Shown: positions 1 through 8,123 of the stretch, piece after piece
How positions within the stretch are numbered: the first letter of the stretch is position 1
Layout: the number at the start of each line of letters is the position of its first letter
DNA from: Clostridia bacterium
GTDB lineage: Bacteria > Bacillota > Clostridia > Christensenellales > Aristaeellaceae
Direction: 5' to 3'
Length of the DNA stretch: 49,144 nucleotides
NCBI GenBank assembly: GCA_017527065.1
Contig: JAFXQO010000081.1
Location: 1-49,144, forward strand
Made by a program: the position numbers and the translations under genes
The notes under the pieces: generated by a model
Seen by the model: only the letters and a program-made list of their open reading frames with translations
What the model was told of the DNA's origin: nothing
Databases searched by the model: none

Positions 1-546
1 GAAGGCCAGCCCCTGGGTCTGCCTCTTGGCTACGGCGGCCCCTACCTGGGCTTTATGGCCACTACCACCAAGTATATGCGCAAGCTCCCCGGCCGCATCG
101 TGGGCGAGACTGTGGACGCCAAGGGCGAGCGCTGCTATGTGCTCTCCCTCCAGGCAAGGGAGCAGCACATCCGCCGGGAAAAGGCCTCCAGCAACATCTG
201 CTCCAACGAGGCGCTCTGCGCCATGACGGCCTCGGTGTACCTGGCCGCCATGGGGCCGGATGGCCTCAGGCAGGCGGCCGAAAACGCCGCCGCCCACGCC
301 CATTACCTGGCGGGGCTTCTGAACAGCGTCCCCGGCTTTGAACTGAAAAACACAAAGCCCTTCTTCCATGAATTCGTCACCGCCTGCCCGGTGCCGCCCG
401 AGGCGCTGCAGGCGCGGCTGGATGAAGAAGGCATCCTGGGGGGCCTGCCCGTGGAGGGCGGCGTCCTCTGGTGCTGCACCGAGAAGAACACCCGCGGCCA
501 GATCGAGCGGCTGGCGGAAATCTGCAGGGAGGTGAGCGGACGATGA
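1..546 (+). CDS. gcvPA: Glycine dehydrogenase (decarboxylating) subunit 1, C-terminal part
   Basis: The 5' end lies outside the window; about 181 C-terminal residues are visible of a protein usually near 450. With GcvPB it forms the P-protein of the glycine cleavage system, which decarboxylates glycine on PLP and passes the aminomethyl group to the lipoyl arm of GcvH. The segment with [13 protein letters not shown], then [23 protein letters not shown] and SNICSNEAL is the family's characteristic C-terminal block. The stop codon overlaps the gcvPB start as ATGA, so the subunits are translationally coupled. gcvT and gcvH would be expected upstream but are not visible. Confidence 0.95.
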   Translation, partial: EGQPLGLPLGYGGPYLGFMATTTKYMRKLPGRIVGETVDAKGERCYVLSLQAREQHIRREKASSNICSNEALCAMTASVYLAAMGPDGLRQAAENAAAHAHYLAGLLNSVPGFELKNTKPFFHEFVTACPVPPEALQARLDEEGILGGLPVEGGVLWCCTEKNTRGQIERLAEICREVSGR

Positions 547-1976
547 AGCTGCTGTTTGAACGGAGCCAGCCCGGCCGGGGCCAGAGCCTGATCCCGCCCT
601 GCGACGTGCCCGCCTGCGACTTCGATCCTTCCCTGCTGCGCGCCGGCGCGCCGAAGCTGCCGGAAATCTCCGAGGTGGACCTGGGCCGGCACTACACGGA
701 GCTGGCCAAGCAGACCCACGGCGTGAACGACGGCTTCTACCCGCTGGGCTCCTGCACCATGAAGTACAACCCCCGGATCAACGAGGAGATGGCGGCGCTG
801 CCCGGCTTCGCCGGCATCCACCCCCTGCAGGGGGAAGACACGGTTCAGGGCTGCCTGGAAGCGCTTTCCACGCTGGAAAAACTGCTGTGCGAAATCACGG
901 GCATGGACGGCATGAGCTTCCAGCCCGCGGCGGGGGCCCACGGGGAGTACACGGGCCTTCTGCTCATCCGCCGCTATCACCAGTCCCGCGGCGACGCGGC
1001 CCGCACGAAGATCATCGTGCCCGATTCGGCCCACGGCACCAACCCGGCCTCGGCGTCGATGGCGGGCTTCTCCGTGGTGTCCATTCCCTCCAACGCCCAG
1101 GGCGGCGTCGACCTGGACGCCCTGCGGGCCGCGGCCGGCCCCGACACGGCGGGCCTGATGCTCACCAACCCCAACACGGTGGGCCTGTTCGACCCCAACA
1201 TCCTGGAGATCACCGACATCGTGCACAAGGCCGGCGGCCTGTGCTACTACGACGGCGCGAACCTGAACGCCATCATGGGCCACGTGCGCCCCGGCGACAT
1301 GGGCTTCGACTGCGTGCACCTGAACCTGCACAAGACCTTCTCCACTCCCCACGGCGGCGGCGGCCCCGGCAGCGGCCCGGTGGGCTGCAAGGCGTTCCTG
1401 GAGCCATTCCTGCCCGCGCCCCGCGTCTGCGAAAAGGACGGCGTCTACGGCCTGTTCACCCCCGAACACACCATGGGCAAGGTGCGCTCCTTCTACGGCA
1501 ACTTCCTGGTGGCCGTGCGGGCGCTGACCTACATCCTCATCCTGGGCCGGGAGGGGATTCCGGAGGCCTCCACGGGCGCGGTGCTGAACGCCAACTACCT
1601 GATGCACAGGCTGAAGGGCGCCTACGACATGTCCTACGACACCGTCTGCATGCACGAGTTCGTCATGACGCTGGAGCGCCTGAAGCGCGAAACGGGCGTT
1701 TCCGCCATGGACGTGGCCAAGCGCCTGCTGGATTTCGGCATGCACCCGCCCACGATGTACTTCCCCCTGATCGTCCACGAGGCGCTGATGGTGGAGCCCA
1801 CGGAAACCGAAAGCCGCGAGACGCTGGACGAGGCGGCGGACGTGTTCCTCCGCATCCTGGAGGAAGCCAAGGCCGATCCCCAGAGCCTGCACGCCGCGCC
1901 CCACAGCTGCCCCATCGGCCGGCCGGACGAGGTCGGCGCGGCCCGCAATCCGGTGCTGCGCTACGAATGGCCGTGA
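543..1976 (+). CDS. gcvPB: Glycine dehydrogenase (decarboxylating) subunit 2
   Basis: A 477-residue PLP-dependent subunit, full length for GcvPB, partner of GcvPA in the glycine cleavage system. The PLP lysine is Lys264 in [18 protein letters not shown], the hallmark motif; [13 protein letters not shown] near residue 75 and [12 protein letters not shown] near 165 are also family signatures. The start was chosen at the ATG in the ATGA overlap with gcvPA because GGGAGGTGAGCG sits just upstream and the protein begins at the usual MKLLFE; the frame is open further upstream but that part only shadows gcvPA. A perfect hairpin follows the stop. Confidence 0.97.
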   Translation: MKLLFERSQPGRGQSLIPPCDVPACDFDPSLLRAGAPKLPEISEVDLGRHYTELAKQTHGVNDGFYPLGSCTMKYNPRINEEMAALPGFAGIHPLQGEDTVQGCLEALSTLEKLLCEITGMDGMSFQPAAGAHGEYTGLLLIRRYHQSRGDAARTKIIVPDSAHGTNPASASMAGFSVVSIPSNAQGGVDLDALRAAAGPDTAGLMLTNPNTVGLFDPNILEITDIVHKAGGLCYYDGANLNAIMGHVRPGDMGFDCVHLNLHKTFSTPHGGGGPGSGPVGCKAFLEPFLPAPRVCEKDGVYGLFTPEHTMGKVRSFYGNFLVAVRALTYILILGREGIPEASTGAVLNANYLMHRLKGAYDMSYDTVCMHEFVMTLERLKRETGVSAMDVAKRLLDFGMHPPTMYFPLIVHEALMVEPTETESRETLDEAADVFLRILEEAKADPQSLHAAPHSCPIGRPDEVGAARNPVLRYEWP

Positions 1977-1993
1977 TCCATCGAACAACAAAC

Positions 1994-2030
1994 GGGCGGA
2001 GCCTTCACAAGCTCCGCCCCATGGTATTTT
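1994..2030 (+). terminator. Probable terminator after gcvPB
   Basis: GGGCGGAGC at 1994-2002 pairs perfectly with GCTCCGCCC at 2011-2019 across an 8-nt loop. The following tract (ATGGTATTTT) is only partly T-rich, so termination may be incomplete and the next gene, 15 nt downstream, could receive read-through. Confidence 0.6.
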
Positions 2031-2033
2031 GGC

Positions 2034-2720
2034 ATGAACGTCTATGAGATTTGTCCCGGCGTCCTTCAAATCGAGGAGGACTACCGGGTCTACTGCGCGC
2101 TGGTCGCGGGCGAAACGGGGGCCGTGCTCTGGGACACGGGCCTGGGGAAAAAAGACCTGCGCTCCTTCGTCCGGCAGCGGGTCGGAAGGCCCTGCCTGGT
2201 TCTCAACAGCCACGGACACGCTGACCACACCGGCGGCAACCGCCGCTTCCCGGAGGTCCGGCTGGCCCGGGAGGACTGGCCCCTGCTGGGCGGCGCGCCG
2301 GATTACGCCCTCATGGATCTCCCCGCCGGCGCGGTGTTCGACCTGGGCGGGATCACCGCGGAATGCGTGTCCCTGGCCGGGCACACCCCGGGTTCCCGGG
2401 GGCTGCTCCTGCGGGAAAAGCGCCTGCTGCTGGCCGGGGACGCCCTGGACCCGCGGCTGCGGCTGCCGGAGAACAGCCTGGATACGCTGCGGGAGACGCT
2501 GACGCGCGCCTGGGCGCTGCCCTTCGACGCGTACCTGACCGGGCACGGCCCCAAACCCCTCGGAAAGGATCAGGTCGAGGCGCACCTCCGCCATCTGGCG
2601 GAACTCACTCCCGACGCCCTGGAGCCGGTCCTGGTGGCGGGCGTCCCGGCGCGGCGCAGCGAATGGCGGCAGGGCGGTCTGCGGTCGGTCTTTATTCTGT
2701 CCGGCCAGCCCGCCTCGTAA
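2034..2720 (+). CDS. MBL-fold metallo-hydrolase
   Basis: A 228-residue metallo-beta-lactamase-fold hydrolase of the small glyoxalase-II-like group. The metal-binding motif SHGHADHTGG (HxHxDH) is at about residues 59-68; later ligands are the His of LAGHTPGS, the Asp of LLAGDALD and the His of LTGHGPK, so the dinuclear site looks complete. The substrate cannot be read from sequence; thioesterase or lactone hydrolase activity is typical of the group. No strong ribosome binding site precedes the ATG, which lies just beyond the gcvPB hairpin. It converges on the transporter operon, whose last stop is 15 nt away. Confidence 0.85.
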   Translation: MNVYEICPGVLQIEEDYRVYCALVAGETGAVLWDTGLGKKDLRSFVRQRVGRPCLVLNSHGHADHTGGNRRFPEVRLAREDWPLLGGAPDYALMDLPAGAVFDLGGITAECVSLAGHTPGSRGLLLREKRLLLAGDALDPRLRLPENSLDTLRETLTRAWALPFDAYLTGHGPKPLGKDQVEAHLRHLAELTPDALEPVLVAGVPARRSEWRQGGLRSVFILSGQPAS

Positions 2721-2734
2721 ATCCGGCCGCGCCT

Positions 2735-3550
2735 TTATCCCTTCCTCAGCCGGCCGACGCCCAGGGCCAAACCCAGCGCCGCCAGGTCGACGCACACGAC
2801 GCTGGCGCCGGTGGGCAGGTTCAGGTAGAACGACAGCGTCATGCCGACGAGGAATCCCGCGATGGAGATCGCCGCCGCCGCCACCACCATGCCGCGGAAG
2901 CTGGCCGTGAGCCGACGGGCCGCCAGCGCCGGGAAGATGATGAGGCTGGAGATGAGCATCGAGCCCATCATGCGCATGCCCAGCACCACCGTCACCGCCG
3001 TAAGGAACGAAATGACGAACTGGTACAGCGTCACGTTGATGCCCGTGGCCCGGGCGAAGGCCTCGTCGTAGGTGATGGAGAACAGCCGGTTGAACAGCAG
3101 GAAATACATCACCAGGACCACCGCCGACAGGACCGCGCTGACCGCCATGTCCGCGTTGGTCAGCCCCAGGATGCTGCCGAACATGTAGCTGGTCACGTCC
3201 ACGTTCGAGCCCCGGGAAAGGGAGGTGATCAGAACGCCGACGGACAGCGCTGAGGTCGCCATCACACCGATGGCCACGTCGCCCGACGCCCCGCCCCGCT
3301 GGCTCAGATACATCACCAGGAACGAGGCCAGCACCACCAGCGGCACCGCCACCGTCATGGGAGACAGCCCCAGCGCCACGGCCAGCGCCGTGGCCGCGAA
3401 GCCCACTTCGCCCAGGCCGTGGCCGATCAGCGTATAGCGCTTGAGCACCAGCACCACGCCCAGCAGCGCCGCGCACAGCGACACCAGCACGCCCACGATG
3501 ACCGCGCGATACATGAAGGGATAGGACAGCGCCTCGAAAAACTCACGCAT
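2735..3550 (-). CDS. znuB: Metal ABC transporter permease (ZnuB/MntB family)
   Basis: A 271-residue integral membrane permease of the ABC-3 family that imports Zn2+ or Mn2+ with a binding protein and ATPase. About eight hydrophobic segments are present; LKRYTLIGHGLGEVGFAATA is the conserved early loop and GMRMMGSMLISSLIIFPALAAR the conserved late one. The start at MREFFEALSYPFMYRA was preferred because it is the family's N-terminus and overlaps the ATPase stop by 8 nt. No ZnuA-type binding protein and no Fur/Zur regulator is adjacent, so the metal is unproven and the binding protein must be elsewhere. The symbol is by family only. Confidence 0.88.
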   Translation of the reverse strand: MREFFEALSYPFMYRAVIVGVLVSLCAALLGVVLVLKRYTLIGHGLGEVGFAATALAVALGLSPMTVAVPLVVLASFLVMYLSQRGGASGDVAIGVMATSALSVGVLITSLSRGSNVDVTSYMFGSILGLTNADMAVSAVLSAVVLVMYFLLFNRLFSITYDEAFARATGINVTLYQFVISFLTAVTVVLGMRMMGSMLISSLIIFPALAARRLTASFRGMVVAAAAISIAGFLVGMTLSFYLNLPTGASVVCVDLAALGLALGVGRLRKG

Positions 3551-4238
3551 CGGCCGCGCCTCCCCTCGCCCGCATCCAGTCCTCTGCCGTGCCGATGAAC
3601 TCGACCCGCCGCCCCAGCTCCAGCACCCGGTCCGCCGCGCGCCGCACATAGGCCCAGTCATGGGTCGAAATGAGGACGGTCAGCCCCAATTCGCGCTTGA
3701 GCTGGTCGAACAGGCCGTACATCTCCGCCGTGATCTCCGGGTCCAGCGCTGAGCAGGGCTCGTCCAGTATGAGCAGCTCCGGCTGGCGGGCGATGGCCCG
3801 GGCCAGCAGCACGCGCTGCTGCTGGCCGCCGGAAAGCTGGCCGATGCGCCGCCCGGCGAAGCCGTCGATCTTCAAACGCTCCATGGCCTCCGCCGCCTGC
3901 CGCCTGTCGCTCTTCGTGTAAAAGGGCAGACGCCGCCCGCTCACCTGCGTGCCGCTCAGAACGATCTCGCGCACCGTGGCCGGAAAATCCCTGTCCACCG
4001 CGTGAATCTGCGCCAGATACGACACCCTGTTCAGCCCGCACTTCACGTCGATCTTCCCCCGCTGCACCGGAATGAGCCCCAGTATGCCCTTGATGAGGGT
4101 GCTCTTGCCCGAGCCGTTGGCCCCCACCAGGCACAGGTTCTCCCCCTTTTCCAGCGAGAAGGACACGTTCTCCACCACCGGCCGCCCCTCGTAGCCCAGC
4201 GACACATTCTCCAAAACCATCATGACCTGATTATCCAA
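3543..4238 (-). CDS. znuC: Metal ABC transporter ATP-binding protein (ZnuC family)
   Basis: The cytoplasmic ATPase partner of the downstream permease, 231 residues. Visible motifs are Walker A (GANGSGKST), Q-loop region (VSYLAQIHAVDRDFPATVREIV, typical of zinc/manganese importers), signature LSGGQQQRV, Walker B LLILDEPCSALD and the switch His in ISTHDW. The likely start is a TTG at 4238 with GGAAGG 8 nt upstream, giving MDNQVMMVLENVS; ATG codons at 4223 and 4220 are alternatives with weaker ribosome binding site spacing. Gene order ATPase then permease with overlapping ends indicates one operon read leftward. Confidence 0.88.
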   Translation of the reverse strand: MDNQVMMVLENVSLGYEGRPVVENVSFSLEKGENLCLVGANGSGKSTLIKGILGLIPVQRGKIDVKCGLNRVSYLAQIHAVDRDFPATVREIVLSGTQVSGRRLPFYTKSDRRQAAEAMERLKIDGFAGRRIGQLSGGQQQRVLLARAIARQPELLILDEPCSALDPEITAEMYGLFDQLKRELGLTVLISTHDWAYVRRAADRVLELGRRVEFIGTAEDWMRARGGAADA

Positions 4239-4273
4239 ACCCGTTTCCTTCCCTTTGTCCTGACAGGACGTAT

Positions 4274-4951
4274 TTATTCGTCGTCGCGGCAAGACAGCAC
4301 GCGCCGGTAAACCGGGGTTTTCGCCGTTGGCGAAATGCTTTTCAGGTGGGAAATCCATTCTGACAAACACTCCCGCCTGAATTCCCGCAAGGCTTTTTCA
4401 TAGATCCGGAACGCTTCCGGGTCTTTCTGCTCCAGGAAGCGCAAAGCCTTTTTCGGGCCAAAATAACGCAAACCCTTTGCGTCAAAGTATATTTCCAGGC
4501 TATCAAACAGGACCCAATGCCAACGATAGTAGCCTTCGGCGTCCTCCCGCATTGTCCGGGACAGCATCTTTTCGCACCAGCGGATCTCCTGCCGAATCTC
4601 CTCATCAGTCTTTTTCGGCCTATGCGCAATATAATCAAGAACCCGCTTCTGCAAGCGCGCAGCGACGCCATCCGCGTCCAAAATGATTTTTCCGTCCCAT
4701 ACCTGCACAAACGCTTCCGGATCGATTTCCGACTGAAATGTTTCCGGGGGATAGATAAACACATCAAGGACAATGCCGTCAATCACGGATGAATCGTGCG
4801 TTCTTCCTTTCCCCGCAATGACAAGCGCGTCGAAATCGCTGTTTTTGTTCGCGCTTCCGTCAGCGTATGACCCATAGACAATGATCGCATCCGGCTGATA
4901 TACCTCTTTCAGGTAAGCAATTATCTTATCCGTATTCTCCACGTCTTTCAC
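4274..4951 (-). CDS. Nucleotidyltransferase-domain protein
   Basis: About 225 residues with an N-terminal pol-beta-type nucleotidyltransferase domain: IIVYGSYADGSANKNSDFDALV carries the GS motif and the DxD metal ligands, and a third acidic residue lies in GIVLDVFIYP. The C-terminal half is alpha-helical (about residues 110-205) with EGYYRWHWVLFDSLEIYF, resembling the helical part of aminoglycoside-adenylyltransferase-like or MNT proteins. The substrate is unknown. The start is uncertain: the 5' end runs into tandem AATTCCC heptamers and there is no good ATG; GTG at 4951 is used here, GTG at 4957 and 4942 are alternatives. The gene is visibly more AT-rich than its neighbours, suggesting acquisition. 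Confidence 0.7.
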   Translation of the reverse strand: MKDVENTDKIIAYLKEVYQPDAIIVYGSYADGSANKNSDFDALVIAGKGRTHDSSVIDGIVLDVFIYPPETFQSEIDPEAFVQVWDGKIILDADGVAARLQKRVLDYIAHRPKKTDEEIRQEIRWCEKMLSRTMREDAEGYYRWHWVLFDSLEIYFDAKGLRYFGPKKALRFLEQKDPEAFRIYEKALREFRRECLSEWISHLKSISPTAKTPVYRRVLSCRDDE

Positions 4952-4957
4952 AGCCAC

Positions 4958-4999
4958 AATTCCCAATTCCAAATTCCTAATTCCCAATTCCTAATTCTA
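4958..4999. repeat. Tandem heptamer repeat (AATTCCN)n
   Basis: Six head-to-tail 7-bp units: AATTCCC, AATTCCA, AATTCCT, AATTCCC, AATTCCT, AATTCTA. They fill the space between the membrane-protein stop and the nucleotidyltransferase start. A related array is at 8087-8121. Confidence 0.85.
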
Positions 5000-5383
5000 C
5001 CTGAACCCTCCCGCCACCGCGCTGATGCCGTTGATGAGCAGCGCCGTGCCGATGGCGGAGACGACGCTCTCCACCGAGAAGCCCTCGATGAGATACGCGC
5101 AGCCGTACAGAAGGCCCACGTCGATGGCGAAATTGGTCAGCCCCAGCGTCAGGCAGCCGATGGGCAGCGTGAGGACCTTGAGCCCCGGCCGCAACACCAG
5201 ATACGCCGCGCCCAGCAGCACCCCCACCTGCAGCGAGGCCATCACGTCCGCCGCGACGATGCCCGGCAGGATCTTCGCGCAGGTGGGCACGCCCAGCAGG
5301 CAGCACAGGAACGTGACCGCGACGCCGCCCGGCTTCGCGTCCCGGGGCGGAACCTTCTTCGGTTTTTTCTTTTCCTTGCTCAC
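4997..5383 (-). CDS. Phage-holin-family four-helix membrane protein
   Basis: A 128-residue protein with a basic N-terminal tail (SKEKKKPKKVPP) and about four hydrophobic segments; LRPGLKVLTLPIGCLTLGLTNFAIDVG is typical of the mycobacterial-type 4-TMS holin superfamily IV, small proteins common in bacterial chromosomes and not necessarily phage-derived. Function is unknown. The GTG start at 5383 has GGAG upstream and overlaps the stop of the pseudouridine synthase gene in a GTGA junction, so it was preferred over the much longer open frame, which only shadows that gene. Confidence 0.75.
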   Translation of the reverse strand: MSKEKKKPKKVPPRDAKPGGVAVTFLCCLLGVPTCAKILPGIVAADVMASLQVGVLLGAAYLVLRPGLKVLTLPIGCLTLGLTNFAIDVGLLYGCAYLIEGFSVESVVSAIGTALLINGISAVAGGFR

Positions 5384-6105
5384 TTGAGATTCTCCATTTC
5401 CCCGCGGAACAGCCGCCACGCGCCCTCCGCCGGCGGCGCGGCGCACAGCGCCACAGGCGTCTTCAGCGTCGGATGCGTCACCGCCAGCCGGTACGCCCAC
5501 AGGGCGATCTGCTCGCCCGGTTTGCCGCCGCCGTAGCGCGCGTCGCCCCACAGGGGCAGGCCCGCGTTCATGTGCTGCACGCGGATCTGGTGGGCGCGCC
5601 CGGTCATGAGCACCACCTCCACCAGCGTCAGCCCGCCGTGCGAGGCAATGGGCGTCGTGACCAGCCGCGCGCGCTTCGCGCCAGGTTCCTCCGGGCGGCA
5701 CACCCGCACCATGCCGGTCTTTTCGTCCTTGACGAGCCAGTCCTCCAGCGTCCGCGCCTGAGCCAGCCCGCCCCTGACCACCGCCAGGTAGCGCTTCTCC
5801 ATGTCGTGCCCCGCGAAATCCCGGCTGAGGCGCTCCGCGGCCTTCGAGGTGCGGGCGAAGACCATCGCGCCGCCCACGGGCCGGTCCAGCCGGTGCACCA
5901 GCCCCAGGTACACCGCGCCGGGCTTTAAAAACTTTTCGCCGATATAGCCCTTCAGCGCGGTCAGCAGGTCCAGGTCCCGGGACTTATCCGCCTGCACCGG
6001 CATGTTGGGGGGTTTCACCACGCCCAGCAGGTGATTGTCGAGGTACAGGACGGGAATTTCGAACCGTCCCGCCCGCAGGGACTCGATGGGCTTCGTCTCA
6101 TTCAT
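5380..6105 (-). CDS. RluA-family RNA pseudouridine synthase
   Basis: A 241-residue enzyme that isomerises uridine to pseudouridine in rRNA or tRNA. The catalytic Asp74 is in HRLDRPVGG (family motif HRLDxxxSG); LLGVVKPPNMPV near residue 27 and MTGRAHQIRVQHMNAGLPLWGDARYG near 165-190 are conserved. It lacks an N-terminal S4 domain, as in short RluA/RluC-like members. The target site cannot be predicted. It lies 6 nt after the methyltransferase gene and overlaps the membrane-protein gene by 4 nt, a layout suggesting an RNA-modification pair in one operon. Confidence 0.9.
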   Translation of the reverse strand: MNETKPIESLRAGRFEIPVLYLDNHLLGVVKPPNMPVQADKSRDLDLLTALKGYIGEKFLKPGAVYLGLVHRLDRPVGGAMVFARTSKAAERLSRDFAGHDMEKRYLAVVRGGLAQARTLEDWLVKDEKTGMVRVCRPEEPGAKRARLVTTPIASHGGLTLVEVVLMTGRAHQIRVQHMNAGLPLWGDARYGGGKPGEQIALWAYRLAVTHPTLKTPVALCAAPPAEGAWRLFRGEMENLK

Positions 6106-6111
6106 CGGAAG

Positions 6112-6972
6112 TCACTCCGCCTGCCAGCGGCCGCTGGCGCCGCAGGGCAGCACGCCGCCCGCCGTCACGGGCAGCACGATTTCGTCCGCCGAGACGAGGC
6201 CGCCCCGGCCCCGGGCGGCGGTCATCGCCAGCATGTTGCTGAGCACCGCGGGCTGCAGGCCGGTGGTGTAGCTGTTGATGAGCATGAACAGCGGCCTGTC
6301 GCCCAGGAGCTTCTCGCATTCCATCACCAGCCCGAACAGCTCGTTTTCCAGCTTCCACACCTCGCCCCCCGGGCCGCGGCCGTAGGAGGGCGGGTCCATG
6401 AGGATGCCCTCGTAGCGGTTGCCGCGCCGCTGCTCGCGCTGGACGAATTTCAGCGCGTCGTCCACGATCCAGCGCACCTTCGTCCCGTCGACGCCGCTGA
6501 GGGCGCGGTTTTCCCCCGCCCACTGCACCATGCCCTTGGCCGCGTCCACATGGGTCACGTGGGCGCCGGCCGCGGCGCAGGCCAGCGTGGCTCCGCCGGT
6601 GTAGCCGAAGAGATTCAAAACCCGCACGGGCCGCTTCGCCCCGCGGATGAGGCCGCCCATCCAGTCCCAGTTGACCGCCTGCTCGGGAAACAGGCCGGTG
6701 TGCTTGAAGCCGGTGGGCCGCACGTAGAAGCGGAGCCCCTTATAGCCGACCTCCCAGCGCTCGGGCAGCCGTTTCATGAATTCCCACTCGCCGCCGCCCT
6801 TTGGGGAGCGGTGGTAGTGGGCGTCGCATTTCGACCAGAGCGCTTCATTCTGCGGGGGCCAGATGGTCTGCGGGTCGGGCCGGCGCAGGATGACGCGCCC
6901 CCAGCGCTCCAGCTTTTCCCCGTTGCCCGTGTCGATGACCTCGTAATCCGTCCAACCGTCAGCGATGAACAT
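6112..6972 (-). CDS. Class I SAM-dependent methyltransferase (RlmI/RlmK-like)
   Basis: A 286-residue protein of the COG1092 type, related to 23S rRNA (cytosine-C5) methyltransferases. Motif I is VLNLFGYTGGATLACAAAGA, the acidic ribose ligand is in HVTHVDAAKGM, and the catalytic-loop motif is ILMDPPSYGRGP (DPPxF/Y). It lacks the PUA domain of full RlmI and starts with a short module DYEVIDTGNGEKLERWG. The ATG at 6972 has GGGAGG at good spacing. Its substrate is presumably rRNA, by family. Confidence 0.85.
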   Translation of the reverse strand: MFIADGWTDYEVIDTGNGEKLERWGRVILRRPDPQTIWPPQNEALWSKCDAHYHRSPKGGGEWEFMKRLPERWEVGYKGLRFYVRPTGFKHTGLFPEQAVNWDWMGGLIRGAKRPVRVLNLFGYTGGATLACAAAGAHVTHVDAAKGMVQWAGENRALSGVDGTKVRWIVDDALKFVQREQRRGNRYEGILMDPPSYGRGPGGEVWKLENELFGLVMECEKLLGDRPLFMLINSYTTGLQPAVLSNMLAMTAARGRGGLVSADEIVLPVTAGGVLPCGASGRWQAE

Positions 6973-7004
6973 ATGTCCTCCCAAATCACAGCGACTGCGC
7001 TTTG

Positions 7005-7298
7005 TCAAATTGCCATGCTCTCATAGGCATAGCTGTTTTTATACACCGCTTCCGGCGCGATGTCGATTTCACCGTTGTTCCAGGTAATCACGCCATGGAA
7101 CAAAACCGGGTGATTGAACACGTTTTCATTCCTCAGCGGTTCAAAAGCGGCCCCTTGCAGCAGCGTGGTGTCGAAAAGACGCTTTTCACCCGTGGAAAAG
7201 GTCACGAGCATCATGCCGCCGCGCAACGGCCTGGCCTCCGTCACCTTGATGCCCTCCCCAAATTCACCGGCGCAGCAGATATCGTTCCGTTTAACCAT
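7005..7298 (-). CDS. DUF2442 domain protein
   Basis: A 97-residue protein. EARPLRGGMMLVTFSTGEKRLFD followed by F-x-P-L-x-N and VITWNNGEIDIAPEAVY matches the DUF2442 pattern, in which a conserved W-x-N-G-x-D-x-x-P-E-x-x-Y closes the domain. DUF2442 genes often neighbour small toxin-like or DUF4160 genes, but none is visible here; instead it follows the phosphorylase gene by 4 nt. Function unknown. The ribosome binding site is poor (GAGAGTG), so translation may be coupled to the upstream gene. Confidence 0.75.
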   Translation of the reverse strand: MVKRNDICCAGEFGEGIKVTEARPLRGGMMLVTFSTGEKRLFDTTLLQGAAFEPLRNENVFNHPVLFHGVITWNNGEIDIAPEAVYKNSYAYESMAI

Positions 7299-7302
7299 AT
7301 TA

Positions 7303-8073
7303 TCACACTCTCGCCGCCAGCTCGAACGCCAGCAGCGCGATTTTGGCCTTGTCGTCCAGCCGTGCCGAGCCGGACAGGCTGCGCGGCTCCCACGAGGAAT
7401 GATCGAGATTATCGCCCGCGTAGAAATACTGGAAGAACGCCGCGCCGCGGAAATCGCACATCGCCTGCATGGCAGCGCACTCCATCTCCACGCAGATCGC
7501 GCCCATCTGTTTGCGGCGCTCGATCTTCGCGCGTGTCTCGCGGTAAAAGGCGTCGGTCGTCCACGTGACGCCCTCCACGAACGGATAGCCGAATTCGTTC
7601 AGCACGGCCTTGAACTCGTCGGCGTATTGCCTGTTCACGTCGATGTAATCTGCCGCGGGGGCATAGTGATAGCTCGTGCCCTCGTCGCGGATGGCGCGGG
7701 TGGGGATGATGACGCCGCAGTCCTCGATGGATTTGTCCAGCACGCCGCAGTTACCCAGCAGGATGACGCGCTTCGCGCCCATGGCGATGATGTCCTCAAA
7801 ATCGCCGACGCAGGCCGGCGCGCCGACGCGAATCTGACAGAGCCCGATCCGCCGCTCCTTATAGAGGATCTCATACACGGGCCGCAGGCCGTCCGCGCCC
7901 TTCAACGCGGCGATTTCCCGCCCGCCGAGGAATTCAGCGACGCGGCTGAACAACTTATGAGAGAAGATCCCAATCACCGTTTCCGGGAAACCCGGAACAG
8001 GAGGAAAAATCATCTCCGGGCTGATTACGGCCTCCCGCACGGGATCGAATTCTTCCAGAATCACCACCGGCAT
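7303..8073 (-). CDS. Nucleoside phosphorylase family protein
   Basis: A 256-residue member of the PNP/UDP family, which cleaves the glycosidic bond of nucleosides with phosphate for base salvage. Visible: IGLCQIRVGAPACVGDFEDIIAMGAKRVILLGNCGVL (phosphate and substrate loop) and MGAICVEMECAAMQAM, where the E-M-E binds ribose hydroxyls. Substrate is not assignable; the neighbouring uridine kinase gene fits a pyrimidine/purine salvage theme. GGGAGG abuts the ATG at 8073, so the GTG two codons later (8067) may be the real start because its spacing is better. Confidence 0.82.
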   Translation of the reverse strand: MPVVILEEFDPVREAVISPEMIFPPVPGFPETVIGIFSHKLFSRVAEFLGGREIAALKGADGLRPVYEILYKERRIGLCQIRVGAPACVGDFEDIIAMGAKRVILLGNCGVLDKSIEDCGVIIPTRAIRDEGTSYHYAPAADYIDVNRQYADEFKAVLNEFGYPFVEGVTWTTDAFYRETRAKIERRKQMGAICVEMECAAMQAMCDFRGAAFFQYFYAGDNLDHSSWEPRSLSGSARLDDKAKIALLAFELAARV

Positions 8074-8086
8074 CCTCCCATCCTGT

Positions 8087-8121
8087 CAATCTCCAATTCC
8101 CCATTCCCAATTCCCCATTTT
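8087..8121. repeat. Tandem heptamer repeat (CAATTCC)n
   Basis: Five 7-bp units, CAATCTC, CAATTCC, CCATTCC, CAATTCC, CCATTTT, occupying almost the whole gap between the degV stop and the phosphorylase start. Same unit family and period as 4958-4999. Confidence 0.75.
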
Positions 8122-8123
8122 AA

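Noticed and set aside
303-3476. A 1057-codon open frame on the minus strand across gcvPB and the hydrolase gene, and similar long open frames opposite other genes
   Set aside because: High-GC shadow: composition is Arg/Ala/Gly/His-rich with no domain, and it is antisense to well-conserved genes.
4958-4999. CRISPR or DnaA-box cluster
   Set aside because: Simple contiguous heptamers with no spacers and no match to TTATNCACA.
4997-5383. Holin-family gene as sign of a prophage at 4-6 kb
   Set aside because: It is embedded by overlap in a housekeeping operon and no other phage gene is near.
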